From Dehalococcoidia bacterium (GTDB lineage: Bacteria; Chloroflexota; Dehalococcoidia; Lucifugimonadales; UBA3495): DNA of 17,943 nt. This document shows positions 6,651 to 13,918 of the stretch, piece after piece. Under the pieces are notes generated by a model. That model made no database searches. It saw nothing but the letters and a program-made list of their open reading frames with translations, and was not told the DNA's origin. Location: assembly GCA_003523055.1 (NCBI GenBank), contig DPHC01000018.1, positions 83,607 through 101,549 on the forward strand. Reading direction: 5' to 3'. The position numbers and the translations under genes are program-made. Each line of letters begins with the position of its first letter. Position 1 is the stretch's first letter.

Positions 6651-8867
6651 GTGATTAATATGATAGGTTCCATTACAAATAAAAATTCTTTAGTGGGTAA
6701 AGCTATGTCCGTTTTTACTTTACCCAAAATTATGGTCATATCGCTAATCGGAATCCTAATAATGGGACTTGGATTGTACACGGATATAATTGAGAATATA
6801 TTTATAAGTACTGCTGGATTTGCTTGGCTTTATATTTTTTCGTTAGCATTATTCGTTGTAATTCTATTGAAAGTCAACCCAAAATTATTATGGAAACTAA
6901 AAAAAATCACCCTGTTGAGTTTGCTTGGATTCATAATAATTTACGTAACTGCATCATTCTGGCAATCTGTTTACCAGGAGAATAGTACTTATGCTATGAT
7001 TTTTGGCGGTTGGATATACAAATTAGGAGAAATTCATCCAGTATCTAGATTGTTTTTTAGTATGTCTTTATTATTGTTAATGCCAGTTGTGTTGCGACCT
7101 ATGTCATCTGTTAAATGGTATTACCAATTTTGCATCATAACTTTTAAGATATTTAAAGATGGGCTAATTTTGTTAACAACTGTTGTAGGAATCTTCACTC
7201 TCAGGGTCTTTCGATTGTCAAAATGGTCTGTAAGCAAGATTCCGGCTATGAAGCATTGGACAGAAAAAAAAACTAACTTAACTCCTGTAAACAGCCAAGT
7301 TACCCAGAATGCTATTCTAGATAATTATACAAAAAATGGATCGACGCAGCTAAAGACCTCTAAGTCAGCCTTAATCAAGAAAACTTTAATCAGGAAATCT
7401 AAAAGTAACGTAGCCAATAAGGTGATTAAACATTCTGGAAACATACAAACAGGTATTGCTACCGTGAGTGCAAGAAACTCTGGATGGCAACTTCCTACTT
7501 CAGATTTGTTAATGGCCCCTGAAAGAAAAACTACTGTGATGGCTCCGTTAGAGAAAATGGCCAGAGTGATTGAACAAACCTTGTTAGATCATGGAGTCCA
7601 AGTTGAAGTAAAAGATATAAAGTCTGGCCCTAGAATAGTTAGATTCGGATTAGTACCTGGCTGGGCCTTAAAAACTCCAGGCCTTGACCACAGAGAAAGA
7701 AACCGAGTTAAAGTTCAAAGTATAGTCAGTCGAGAAAAAGATCTCGCTTTAGCTTTGCAAACTCCTTATATTCGTATAGAGGCTCCAGTTCCTGGAGAAC
7801 CAATAATTGGAATAGAAGTACCTAACCCTATTCCTAGCAAAGTTCCTTTAGGTTTGGTCACAGAATCAGATCAATTCAGGGTGATGTCGTCAAAAGGCGG
7901 GCTGCCAATTGCATTAGGCCAGGATACAGGAGGAGAGTCTGTATCATTGGATTTATCTACTCTACCTCATCTTCTAATAGCTGGGTCTACTGGTAGTGGT
8001 AAGAGTGTGTGTATTAATTCCCTAGTAGCATCACTATTATTGACTCATGGCCCAGATACATTACGAATGTTAATGATAGACCCGAAACGTGTTGAGCTTA
8101 CTCCTTTTAACGGATTACCCCATTTGGTCAAACCGGTAATTGTTGATACAGATGAAGTTTCTGGAGGTCTTAAAGGACTTATGCGTGAAATGTTTAGACG
8201 ATATCGCCTTATGGAAGATTTAGGATGCCGGAACATAGCTGGATATAACAAGAAAGTAAAAAATATTGACAGATTACCATTTTTAATACTAATAGTTGAT
8301 GAATTAGCAGACTTGATGATGTCGGCATCTGCAGACGTAGAACACAATTTAGTTCGCTTGGCACAACTTGGCAGAGCTACAGGTATTCATCTTGTGTTGG
8401 CTACTCAAAGACCGTCAGTTCAAGTGGTAACAGGATTGCTGAAAGCGAACATCCCGGGACGTGTCGCATTTGCGGTAGCATCTAATGTAGATTCCAGAGT
8501 CATATTGGATACAGTGGGCGCTGAAAAATTGTTAGGCCAAGGCGACATGTTATTACTAAGCAGTTCTTCCCCCAAGCCTAGGAGAGTACAAGGAACGTTA
8601 GTATCTGACAACGAAATCGATTCCTTAGTAAAATACTGGGCACGGCAACGGGGACCAGAATTAATGCCTTTACCTATGGACTTTTCTGATGATGATGATG
8701 AACAAAATATAGATGAAAAAATGCTTGAAGAATCTAGAAAACTGGCACTGAAGTATCCGAATTTGAGCCGATCTCATTTAGAACGCCAATTGAGAATAGG
8801 AGCTACTAAAGCTGATAGCATTATTGATATATTAGAAGAAGAAGGCCTGGTTAATTTAAGCTTTTAG
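6651..8867 (+). CDS. ftsK: DNA translocase FtsK/SpoIIIE
   Basis: This 738-residue protein pumps DNA through the closing septum and aids chromosome dimer resolution. The N-terminal 190 residues hold four or five membrane segments (about 27-47, 50-74, 86-104, 130-147 and 157-185). A short basic linker follows, not the long proline/glutamine linker of enterobacteria. The alpha domain (VEVKDIKSGPRIVRFGLVPG) leads into the RecA-like motor with Walker A GSTGSGKS (445-452) and Walker B LIVDELAD (D550/E551). The C-terminal gamma winged helix, LSRSHLERQLRIGATKAD...EEEGLV, would read polar guide sequences. The start may be GTG 6651 or ATG 6660; neither has a clear ribosome binding site. The stop codon lies inside a perfect hairpin (8862-8890). 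Confidence 0.95.
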   Translation: MINMIGSITNKNSLVGKAMSVFTLPKIMVISLIGILIMGLGLYTDIIENIFISTAGFAWLYIFSLALFVVILLKVNPKLLWKLKKITLLSLLGFIIIYVTASFWQSVYQENSTYAMIFGGWIYKLGEIHPVSRLFFSMSLLLLMPVVLRPMSSVKWYYQFCIITFKIFKDGLILLTTVVGIFTLRVFRLSKWSVSKIPAMKHWTEKKTNLTPVNSQVTQNAILDNYTKNGSTQLKTSKSALIKKTLIRKSKSNVANKVIKHSGNIQTGIATVSARNSGWQLPTSDLLMAPERKTTVMAPLEKMARVIEQTLLDHGVQVEVKDIKSGPRIVRFGLVPGWALKTPGLDHRERNRVKVQSIVSREKDLALALQTPYIRIEAPVPGEPIIGIEVPNPIPSKVPLGLVTESDQFRVMSSKGGLPIALGQDTGGESVSLDLSTLPHLLIAGSTGSGKSVCINSLVASLLLTHGPDTLRMLMIDPKRVELTPFNGLPHLVKPVIVDTDEVSGGLKGLMREMFRRYRLMEDLGCRNIAGYNKKVKNIDRLPFLILIVDELADLMMSASADVEHNLVRLAQLGRATGIHLVLATQRPSVQVVTGLLKANIPGRVAFAVASNVDSRVILDTVGAEKLLGQGDMLLLSSSSPKPRRVQGTLVSDNEIDSLVKYWARQRGPELMPLPMDFSDDDDEQNIDEKMLEESRKLALKYPNLSRSHLERQLRIGATKADSIIDILEEEGLVNLSF

Positions 8868-8890
8868 AGAATAAATCTTGTTCTCTAAAA
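8862..8890 (+). repeat. Perfect 10-bp inverted repeat over the ftsK stop codon
   Basis: Arms TTTTAGAGAA (8862-8871) and TTCTCTAAAA (8881-8890) are perfect complements around a 9-base loop. The ftsK stop codon TAG (8865-8867) is in the left arm. The 3' arm ends in A rather than a U-run, so this is not a normal intrinsic terminator; an RNA-stability or translation-related hairpin is more likely. Confidence 0.6.
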
Positions 8891-8914
8891 ATGGAAATAT
8901 TATGAAAAGCACTA

Positions 8915-9550
8915 ATGATTATAGATCTACATCTTCATAGCTATCCAAAATCTGACGACAGTTTTATGCCTGTGAATGATTTGATAGATGAGAGTAAACA
9001 AAATGGATTAGATGCGGTATGTTTAACAGATCATGATACTTTTTGGCCAATAGAAAAAACCCGAAACCTTTCAAAATTGCATAATTTTTTGGTTTTACCT
9101 GGTACAGAAATAAATACTGATAACGGCCATGTATTAGTGTTTGGTATTACTGAATATTTGTTTGGTATGCATAAAATTAATTTTCTTTCTGACAAAGTTA
9201 AAAACTCTAAAGGAGCTATGGTAGCGGCACATCCTTACAGAAGAAGATATTTGAAGGACCTGAATGACTCTGAATATCGACAGAATAGCTTGGAAAAAGC
9301 GTGTAAAGATGAACTGTTTGATTTATGTGACTGCATAGAAGTGTTAAATGGTAGGGGGACAGATGAAGAAAACGACTTTTCTGTGGAAATCGCTCGTGAA
9401 TTAAAAATGGCTTCTACTGGTGGAAGTGACGCTCATAAAATAGAACAGATAGGCACTTATGCTACGGAAATCACAGCCAAAGTTAATGAGTTAGAAGATT
9501 TAATAACGGCTTTACAATTAGGAAATGTTAAGCCAGTGTGCCTGTCTTAA
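8915..9550 (+). CDS. PHP-domain metal-dependent phosphoesterase
   Basis: The 211-residue protein has the complete set of PHP metal-binding motifs: DLHLHS (H6, H8) at the start, LTDHDT, a histidine in AAHPYRRR and the closing GSDAHK. These bind the metal cluster that hydrolyses phosphoesters. It resembles the TrpH/YciV group, whose characterised members act on nucleoside 3',5'-bisphosphates or short RNA, but it is shorter than those at about 280 residues, so the substrate is unassigned. It is not the polymerase-associated PHP domain. It lies 47 bases after ftsK, with the ftsK-end hairpin between, and its stop codon overlaps that of the convergent holA in TTAA. No clear ribosome binding site is seen. 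Confidence 0.82.
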   Translation: MIIDLHLHSYPKSDDSFMPVNDLIDESKQNGLDAVCLTDHDTFWPIEKTRNLSKLHNFLVLPGTEINTDNGHVLVFGITEYLFGMHKINFLSDKVKNSKGAMVAAHPYRRRYLKDLNDSEYRQNSLEKACKDELFDLCDCIEVLNGRGTDEENDFSVEIARELKMASTGGSDAHKIEQIGTYATEITAKVNELEDLITALQLGNVKPVCLS

Positions 9551-10488
9551 GTAACTTCATTTACGAATAGATCCAATGCCAAGGACGCCTCTAGTTTGCC
9601 AGTTTTGATTTTGAGATCGGTATCTACCAAAATAGAGAACATATTATCGAGCTCTTTATCGGACAGTCGAGCAGACTGGCTAATTAACTTTTTCATTATA
9701 AAATCGGACCGGATATTCATTTTTTGAGATATCACGTCTAATGAAGTGTTAACAGATAGAAAATATTTTGCTAGGGCAATCAATCTTAGTTGGCGTTCTA
9801 TCAATCTGATAATACTAAAGACGTCATTACCTTCATTAATTAATGATTTGATATTAGAAAATGCTAAGAGCTTATTTTTTTCAACAATTGAATCAACGGT
9901 ATTGAAAATATTGGTCTCTTTATTGCTATGCACTAGATGAGCAACATCGATTTCAGTTATGGGATTACCTTTGCAATATAAATTCAACTTTTCAAGTTCA
10001 TTCTCAATGCTCCAAAGGTCGTTTCCTGCAGATGATGATAAAGCTTGAATTCCTGTTGGGCTGATTGATATTCCTTTTAGGGTACTTCGGTCCTTTATCC
10101 ACTGGTTGATTTGGCGAGTAGATTTTGGAGCTGTAAGTTGTTTGACTGAAAAATAGTTGTTTAGAATTTTTGTCACAGGAGCACTGATTTTTTCTGTGTG
10201 TTCCTTCATTATTAAGATCGTAGATTCTGGAAAATCGCTAATTTGATCTGATATATTTTGTATTATAGTGGTATTGTTTTTTATTACATCTGTTACGATT
10301 ACGAATCGTTTATTGTCAAGAAACGGGAGTGCTTTACAAATTTGAATACATTGATTTGTTTCAAAATTATTACTATCGAACGTAGTGTGGTTTCCTTCTA
10401 GTAAATCAGTTGCTTGGTACTCGGATTTGATTTCCCGGACAGCCTGTTCTACTAAAAAGTTGTCTCCATATAAAAAAAATGCTGGCAT
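9547..10488 (-). CDS. holA: DNA polymerase III delta subunit
   Basis: HolA is the clamp-loader subunit that opens the beta clamp during replication. The 313-residue sequence begins MPAFFLYGDNFLVEQAVREI, the usual N-terminal motif for this family. It continues with LPFLDNKRFVIVTD, the region corresponding to the clamp-binding helix, the middle stretch GNDLWSIENELEKLNLY and the C-terminal VFSIIRLIERQLRLIALAKY helix pair; all are typical of delta. Length is normal (about 320-340). The ATG lies only two bases after the stop of the epimerase gene, so it is the last gene of the mutase operon and probably relies on coupling; a ribosome binding site is not evident. Its stop overlaps that of the PHP gene. 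Confidence 0.9.
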   Translation of the reverse strand: MPAFFLYGDNFLVEQAVREIKSEYQATDLLEGNHTTFDSNNFETNQCIQICKALPFLDNKRFVIVTDVIKNNTTIIQNISDQISDFPESTILIMKEHTEKISAPVTKILNNYFSVKQLTAPKSTRQINQWIKDRSTLKGISISPTGIQALSSSAGNDLWSIENELEKLNLYCKGNPITEIDVAHLVHSNKETNIFNTVDSIVEKNKLLAFSNIKSLINEGNDVFSIIRLIERQLRLIALAKYFLSVNTSLDVISQKMNIRSDFIMKKLISQSARLSDKELDNMFSILVDTDLKIKTGKLEASLALDLFVNEVT

Positions 10489-10490
10489 TT

Positions 10491-10913
10491 TTAGTTTAAA
10501 GGTTCCGATTCTACTAACTCTGTGAGTACTCCGAACACTGATTTGGGATGTATAAAGGCTATCGTACCAGAAAGGCCTTCTCGAGGTTTTTGGTCGATCA
10601 GATCGACATTCAAAGACTTTAATATTTCTAACTTGTCTTTTATGGAATCCACATTTAAAGCCAAATGATGGAGCCCTGGCCCTTTACTCGTTAAGAATCT
10701 ACCTACAGGAGAGTTAGGGCTAAGAGGTTCAAGCAACTCTATTCTTGTTTCGGAAATTTCTAGTAATGTGGCTTTAACTTGCTGGTCTTCTAATATTGTT
10801 ACTTGTGGAGTTTGTATCCCAAAAATAACTGTAAAAAACTTTATGCTTTCAGCAATATTTTCGACTGCAATACCAACATGGTCAATATGATTAATAGAAC
10901 AAGTATTATTCAC
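10491..10913 (-). CDS. mce: Methylmalonyl-CoA epimerase
   Basis: The epimerase converts (S)- to (R)-methylmalonyl-CoA, the isomer used by the mutase. The 140-residue protein has the vicinal-oxygen-chelate fold pattern: DHVGIAV with metal ligand H12, PLSPNSPVGRFL, GLHHLAL (H82/H83) and the ending FIHPKSVFGVLTELVE with the metal-binding and catalytic glutamate E132. REGLSGTIAFIHPKS matches the family's R-GAGGTKIAFLHPKS signature with small changes. The start is GTG (codon 10913-10911), with only a weak AAGAG upstream. It sits 26 bases after the acyl-CoA dehydrogenase and 2 bases before holA, in one operon with the mutase catalytic subunit. Confidence 0.94.
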   Translation of the reverse strand: MNNTCSINHIDHVGIAVENIAESIKFFTVIFGIQTPQVTILEDQQVKATLLEISETRIELLEPLSPNSPVGRFLTSKGPGLHHLALNVDSIKDKLEILKSLNVDLIDQKPREGLSGTIAFIHPKSVFGVLTELVESEPLN

Positions 10914-10939
10914 TTTTATTCACTCTTATCGTGCTTATA

Positions 10940-12082
10940 TTATTTGTAATTTTGTAGTGTTTGCCTAGCTACTACAAGCCTCTGAATCTCAGATGTTCCC
11001 TCATAAATAGTAGTAACTCTTGCATCTCTGAACATTCTCTCTACATGAGCCTCTTTGAAGTAACCATACCCTCCATGAATTTGAAGTGCCTTAGAAGTTA
11101 CATCTATACACATTTCTGAAGCTAATAATTTCGCGATGGAGGCTTCGCTAGAAAAGTCTAATCCTGTATCTTTTAATGTCGCTGCATCCATAGTGGTCAC
11201 TCTTGCTGAATGAACAGCAGTAGCCATATCTGCTATCATAAACTGGATTGCTTGATGTTGGATTATGGGTTTCCCAAAAGTCTCACGAGTTTGTGAGTAT
11301 TTTACTGCTGCATCAAGTGCACCTTGCCCGATACCCACGCATTGAGAAGCTATGGAAATCCTGCTGGAATCTAGTATAGTCATCGCATTTTTAAAACCAC
11401 TACCTTCTTCACCTAATCTATTGCCGATTGGAACTGGAGTGTTGTTAAATACAATTTCAGAAGCAGTTGAGGAGCGCATTCCTAATTTGCCTTTAAGACT
11501 AGTTATAGTTATTCCTGGACTAGTCGACTCGACTATAAATGCTGTTATATTTTTATAATTATCTGACTTGTTTAATGTTGCATATACTACTATATAATCA
11601 GCTACATCTGCATTCGTTATAAATGTTTTGCTTCCGTTGAGTAAATAATTATCGCCGTCTTTGATTGCGGTAGTATTTATATTCGCTGCGTCAGACCCTC
11701 CTCCAGGTTCTGTCAAAGCCCAAGCTCCGATTGAGTTACCTGATGCCAGATTTCTAAGGTATTTATCTTTTTGTTCGTCATTACCAAATGTATTTATAGT
11801 TGCAGTACTTAAACTTAGGTGAGCGATCAAGTTGACGCTGGACGAAGCATCTCCTCTCGCTATTTCTTCAATCGCAATCGAAGACTGACGATAGCCTCCT
11901 CCGCTCCCTCCAAATTTGGGGTCAATTGTTATACCGGTTAATCCCAGGCTTGCCATTTTTTTGAATGATTCATGCCAAAATTCTTCAGTCGTGTCAGCTT
12001 CAAGGGCGTTGGGAGATAATTCTTGCTCTGCAAAATTTCTGACCGTGGTCTGTAACATTTTTTCTTCTTCAGATAGGATCAT
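10940..12082 (-). CDS. Acyl-CoA dehydrogenase (short/branched-chain type)
   Basis: This 380-residue flavoprotein would introduce the alpha,beta double bond into an acyl-CoA and pass electrons to an electron-transfer flavoprotein. It has signature 1 as WALTEPGGGSDAANI and the FAD/substrate loop GLTGITIDPKFGGSGGG. The C-terminal signature QIHGGYGYFKEAHVERMFRDARVTTIYEGTSEIQ contains the catalytic base E361 in YEGT, the position used by short- and medium-chain enzymes rather than isovaleryl-type ones. The start is well supported by AGGAG (12090-12094) seven bases before the ATG. The operon context with mutase and epimerase suggests substrates from branched-chain amino acid or odd-chain fatty acid breakdown, but exact chain specificity cannot be read. 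Confidence 0.92.
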   Translation of the reverse strand: MILSEEEKMLQTTVRNFAEQELSPNALEADTTEEFWHESFKKMASLGLTGITIDPKFGGSGGGYRQSSIAIEEIARGDASSSVNLIAHLSLSTATINTFGNDEQKDKYLRNLASGNSIGAWALTEPGGGSDAANINTTAIKDGDNYLLNGSKTFITNADVADYIVVYATLNKSDNYKNITAFIVESTSPGITITSLKGKLGMRSSTASEIVFNNTPVPIGNRLGEEGSGFKNAMTILDSSRISIASQCVGIGQGALDAAVKYSQTRETFGKPIIQHQAIQFMIADMATAVHSARVTTMDAATLKDTGLDFSSEASIAKLLASEMCIDVTSKALQIHGGYGYFKEAHVERMFRDARVTTIYEGTSEIQRLVVARQTLQNYK

Positions 12083-12121
12083 ATTGTGGCTCCTAAATTC
12101 TTGTTTTATGGTTGATAATGG

Positions 12122-13771
12122 TTAATTTGCCCCTGTGTATTCTCCGAATACCTCTCTAAAAACTGATGAAATTTCACCTGTGGTGCAATAATTTTCACTG
12201 CAATTGATAATGCCAGGGATCACGTTATCGTTTCCTGTTGCTAACGAATATAGTTCTTTTAGGCTTCTTTCAACTAGGTTCGAATCTCTTGTTTTTTTCA
12301 ATTGTTTCAGTTTTTGGATTTGAGTTTTTTCTGCTGTATTATCAATTTTCATTGTATTAATTGTATCAGGAGAGTTGTCTTGGTAACTGTTAACTCCGAC
12401 TATTATTTTTTCTGAAGAGTCTACTTGTTTTTGATGTTGGTAAGCAGACTCTGCTATTTCATTTACCTGATAGCCTTGTTCGATAGCTTTGACTGCTCCT
12501 CCCAATGTGTCGATGTGATCTATATATTCAAAAACTCGGGTCTCAATTGTTTTGGTTAAAGATTCTATGTAATAGGATCCACCTAATGGATCTACAATGT
12601 CCGCTAACCCCGATTCATTTGCGAGAATTTGTTGAGTTCTTAATGAAAGTTGGACCGCCTCCTGTGTTGGTAATCCTAGAGCTTCGTCTTTAGAATTAAC
12701 ATGTAAAGATTGAGTGCCACCTAAGATAGCTGATAGAGCTTGTATGGTGCAACGTACAACATTATTGTCAGGTTGTTGTGCAGTAAGACTGACACCAGCA
12801 GTTTGTGTGTGAAATCGAAGTTTTAATGATCTTTCGTCTTTAGCTCCAAAACGTTCTTTCATTATAATAGCCCATATCTTTCTAGCCGCTCGAAACTTTG
12901 CTACCTCTTCAAGGAGGTTATTTTGAGCAACAAAGAAAAAAGATATTCTTGGTGCAAATACATCTATATCTAAGCCTGAATTGATAGCATTTTGAACGTA
13001 CTCGATAGCATTTGCGAAAGTGAATCCTAATTCTTGAGAGGCATTGGCGCCAGCTTCACGCATATGGTATCCGCTGATACTAATAGTGTTCCACCGAGGG
13101 AGAAATTCTGAGCAATATGTGAAGGAGTCTACTACTAACCGCATGGATTGTGTTGGAGGATATGAATATGTTCCACGAGCAATGTATTCTTTTAGAATAT
13201 CATTTTGAATAGTTCCATTTAATACTGCTGGATTAACTCCTTGAGCCTTAGCTGTAGCAATATACATAGATAGCATAATAGAAGCAGTTGTATTGATTGT
13301 CATTGACGTGCTGACTTTATCTAAAGGTATTTCTGAAAATAGGTTTTGCATATCTAAAATACTGCAAATGGGGACTCCAACTTTTCCGACTTCTCCTTTT
13401 GATAATGGATCATCTGAATCATATCCAATTTGAGTTGGAAGATCAAAAGCCACAGATAAACCTGTTTGGCCGTTGGATAATAAATATTTGAATCTTTGAT
13501 TAGTTTCTTCTGGAGTGGAATATCCAGAATACTGACGCATTGTCCAAAGCCGTCCCCTATACATATTTGGTTGAATCCCCCTGGTGTATGGATATTCTCC
13601 TGGATACGCTTCATGGCCAGAAGAATTTTCTGAACCATTTATATCAGTTTGGTCATATATAGAAGCAATTTCTATATTGCTATCAGTTTGGAAATTAGGT
13701 TTTCTTTCAGAAAATTTATCGGTTAGTGGGTACAGTATAGTTTTTTCCCATTGTTCTTTTTTGGAAATCAA
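12122..13771 (-). CDS. mcmA1: Methylmalonyl-CoA mutase, large catalytic subunit
   Basis: The 549-residue TIM-barrel subunit should, with a B12-binding partner, interconvert (R)-methylmalonyl-CoA and succinyl-CoA by a radical rearrangement. It has the substrate channel segment YPYTRGIQPNMYRGRLW, GTIQNDILKEY, PPTQSMRLVV with R211 (the carboxylate-binding arginine, R207 of the Propionibacterium enzyme), SGYHMREAGA with catalytic H236, and LGGTQSLHVNS. It ends without a cobalamin domain; that domain is at 1326-1730. At the usual active-site tyrosine (Y89 of Propionibacterium) it has Q67, so substrate specificity is less certain. Start is TTG at 13771, supported by GGAG (13780-13783) eight bases upstream; the nearby ATG is out of frame and hits a stop at once. 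Confidence 0.93.
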   Translation of the reverse strand: MISKKEQWEKTILYPLTDKFSERKPNFQTDSNIEIASIYDQTDINGSENSSGHEAYPGEYPYTRGIQPNMYRGRLWTMRQYSGYSTPEETNQRFKYLLSNGQTGLSVAFDLPTQIGYDSDDPLSKGEVGKVGVPICSILDMQNLFSEIPLDKVSTSMTINTTASIMLSMYIATAKAQGVNPAVLNGTIQNDILKEYIARGTYSYPPTQSMRLVVDSFTYCSEFLPRWNTISISGYHMREAGANASQELGFTFANAIEYVQNAINSGLDIDVFAPRISFFFVAQNNLLEEVAKFRAARKIWAIIMKERFGAKDERSLKLRFHTQTAGVSLTAQQPDNNVVRCTIQALSAILGGTQSLHVNSKDEALGLPTQEAVQLSLRTQQILANESGLADIVDPLGGSYYIESLTKTIETRVFEYIDHIDTLGGAVKAIEQGYQVNEIAESAYQHQKQVDSSEKIIVGVNSYQDNSPDTINTMKIDNTAEKTQIQKLKQLKKTRDSNLVERSLKELYSLATGNDNVIPGIINCSENYCTTGEISSVFREVFGEYTGAN

Positions 13772-13779
13772 GTTATTTA

Positions 13780-13783
13780 CTCC
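13780..13783 (-). promoter_or_regulatory. Ribosome binding site that supports the TTG start of the mutase
   Basis: On the minus strand GGAG lies eight bases before the TTG codon at 13771. No in-frame ATG fits, so this site decides the unusual start. Confidence 0.6.
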
Positions 13784-13824
13784 ATATTTTAACTTCTGAA
13801 GTGAAATTATCTGTTTATTCCTGT

Positions 13825-13854
13825 ATTGTATCTTTAAAACACCTTTTTGCTCAA
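13825..13854 (-). promoter_or_regulatory. Promoter for the mutase-dehydrogenase-epimerase-holA operon
   Basis: On the minus strand TTGAGC (13849-13854) is followed after 18 bases by TACAAT (13825-13830). The -35 box matches the consensus at four of six positions and the -10 box at five of six. Transcription would start about 45-50 bases before the TTG start codon. Confidence 0.42.
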
Positions 13855-13863
13855 CAGGTGAGC
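13849..13863. promoter_or_regulatory. Inverted repeat between divergent promoters, possible operator
   Basis: GCTCA (13849-13853) and TGAGC (13859-13863) form a perfect inverted repeat around five bases, overlapping the -35 box of the minus-strand operon promoter and lying just upstream of the plus-strand glmR promoter. A second pair, CACCT/AGGTG, overlaps it. A regulator binding here could affect both directions; no regulator gene is in the window. Confidence 0.25.
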
Positions 13864-13872
13864 TTGATTATG

Positions 13873-13902
13873 TTGACACTATTTGAAACTCTTAAATATA
13901 AT
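13873..13902 (+). promoter_or_regulatory. Consensus sigma-70 promoter of glmR/yvcK
   Basis: A perfect TTGACA (13873-13878) and a perfect TATAAT (13897-13902) are separated by 18 bases, the best promoter match in the window. The start would be near 13909, only about 10 bases before the ATG at 13919, so the mRNA would be almost leaderless. Confidence 0.7.
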
Positions 13903-13918
13903 TTCAAAGTGAACGAAT

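Noticed and set aside
11352..11558. Plus-strand frame antisense to the acyl-CoA dehydrogenase.
   Set aside because: Hydrophobic shadow frame without a ribosome binding site; the dehydrogenase on the other strand has all family motifs.
13354..13638. 94-codon minus-strand frame inside the mutase gene.
   Set aside because: Lies in another frame of a gene with full catalytic motifs; no independent support.
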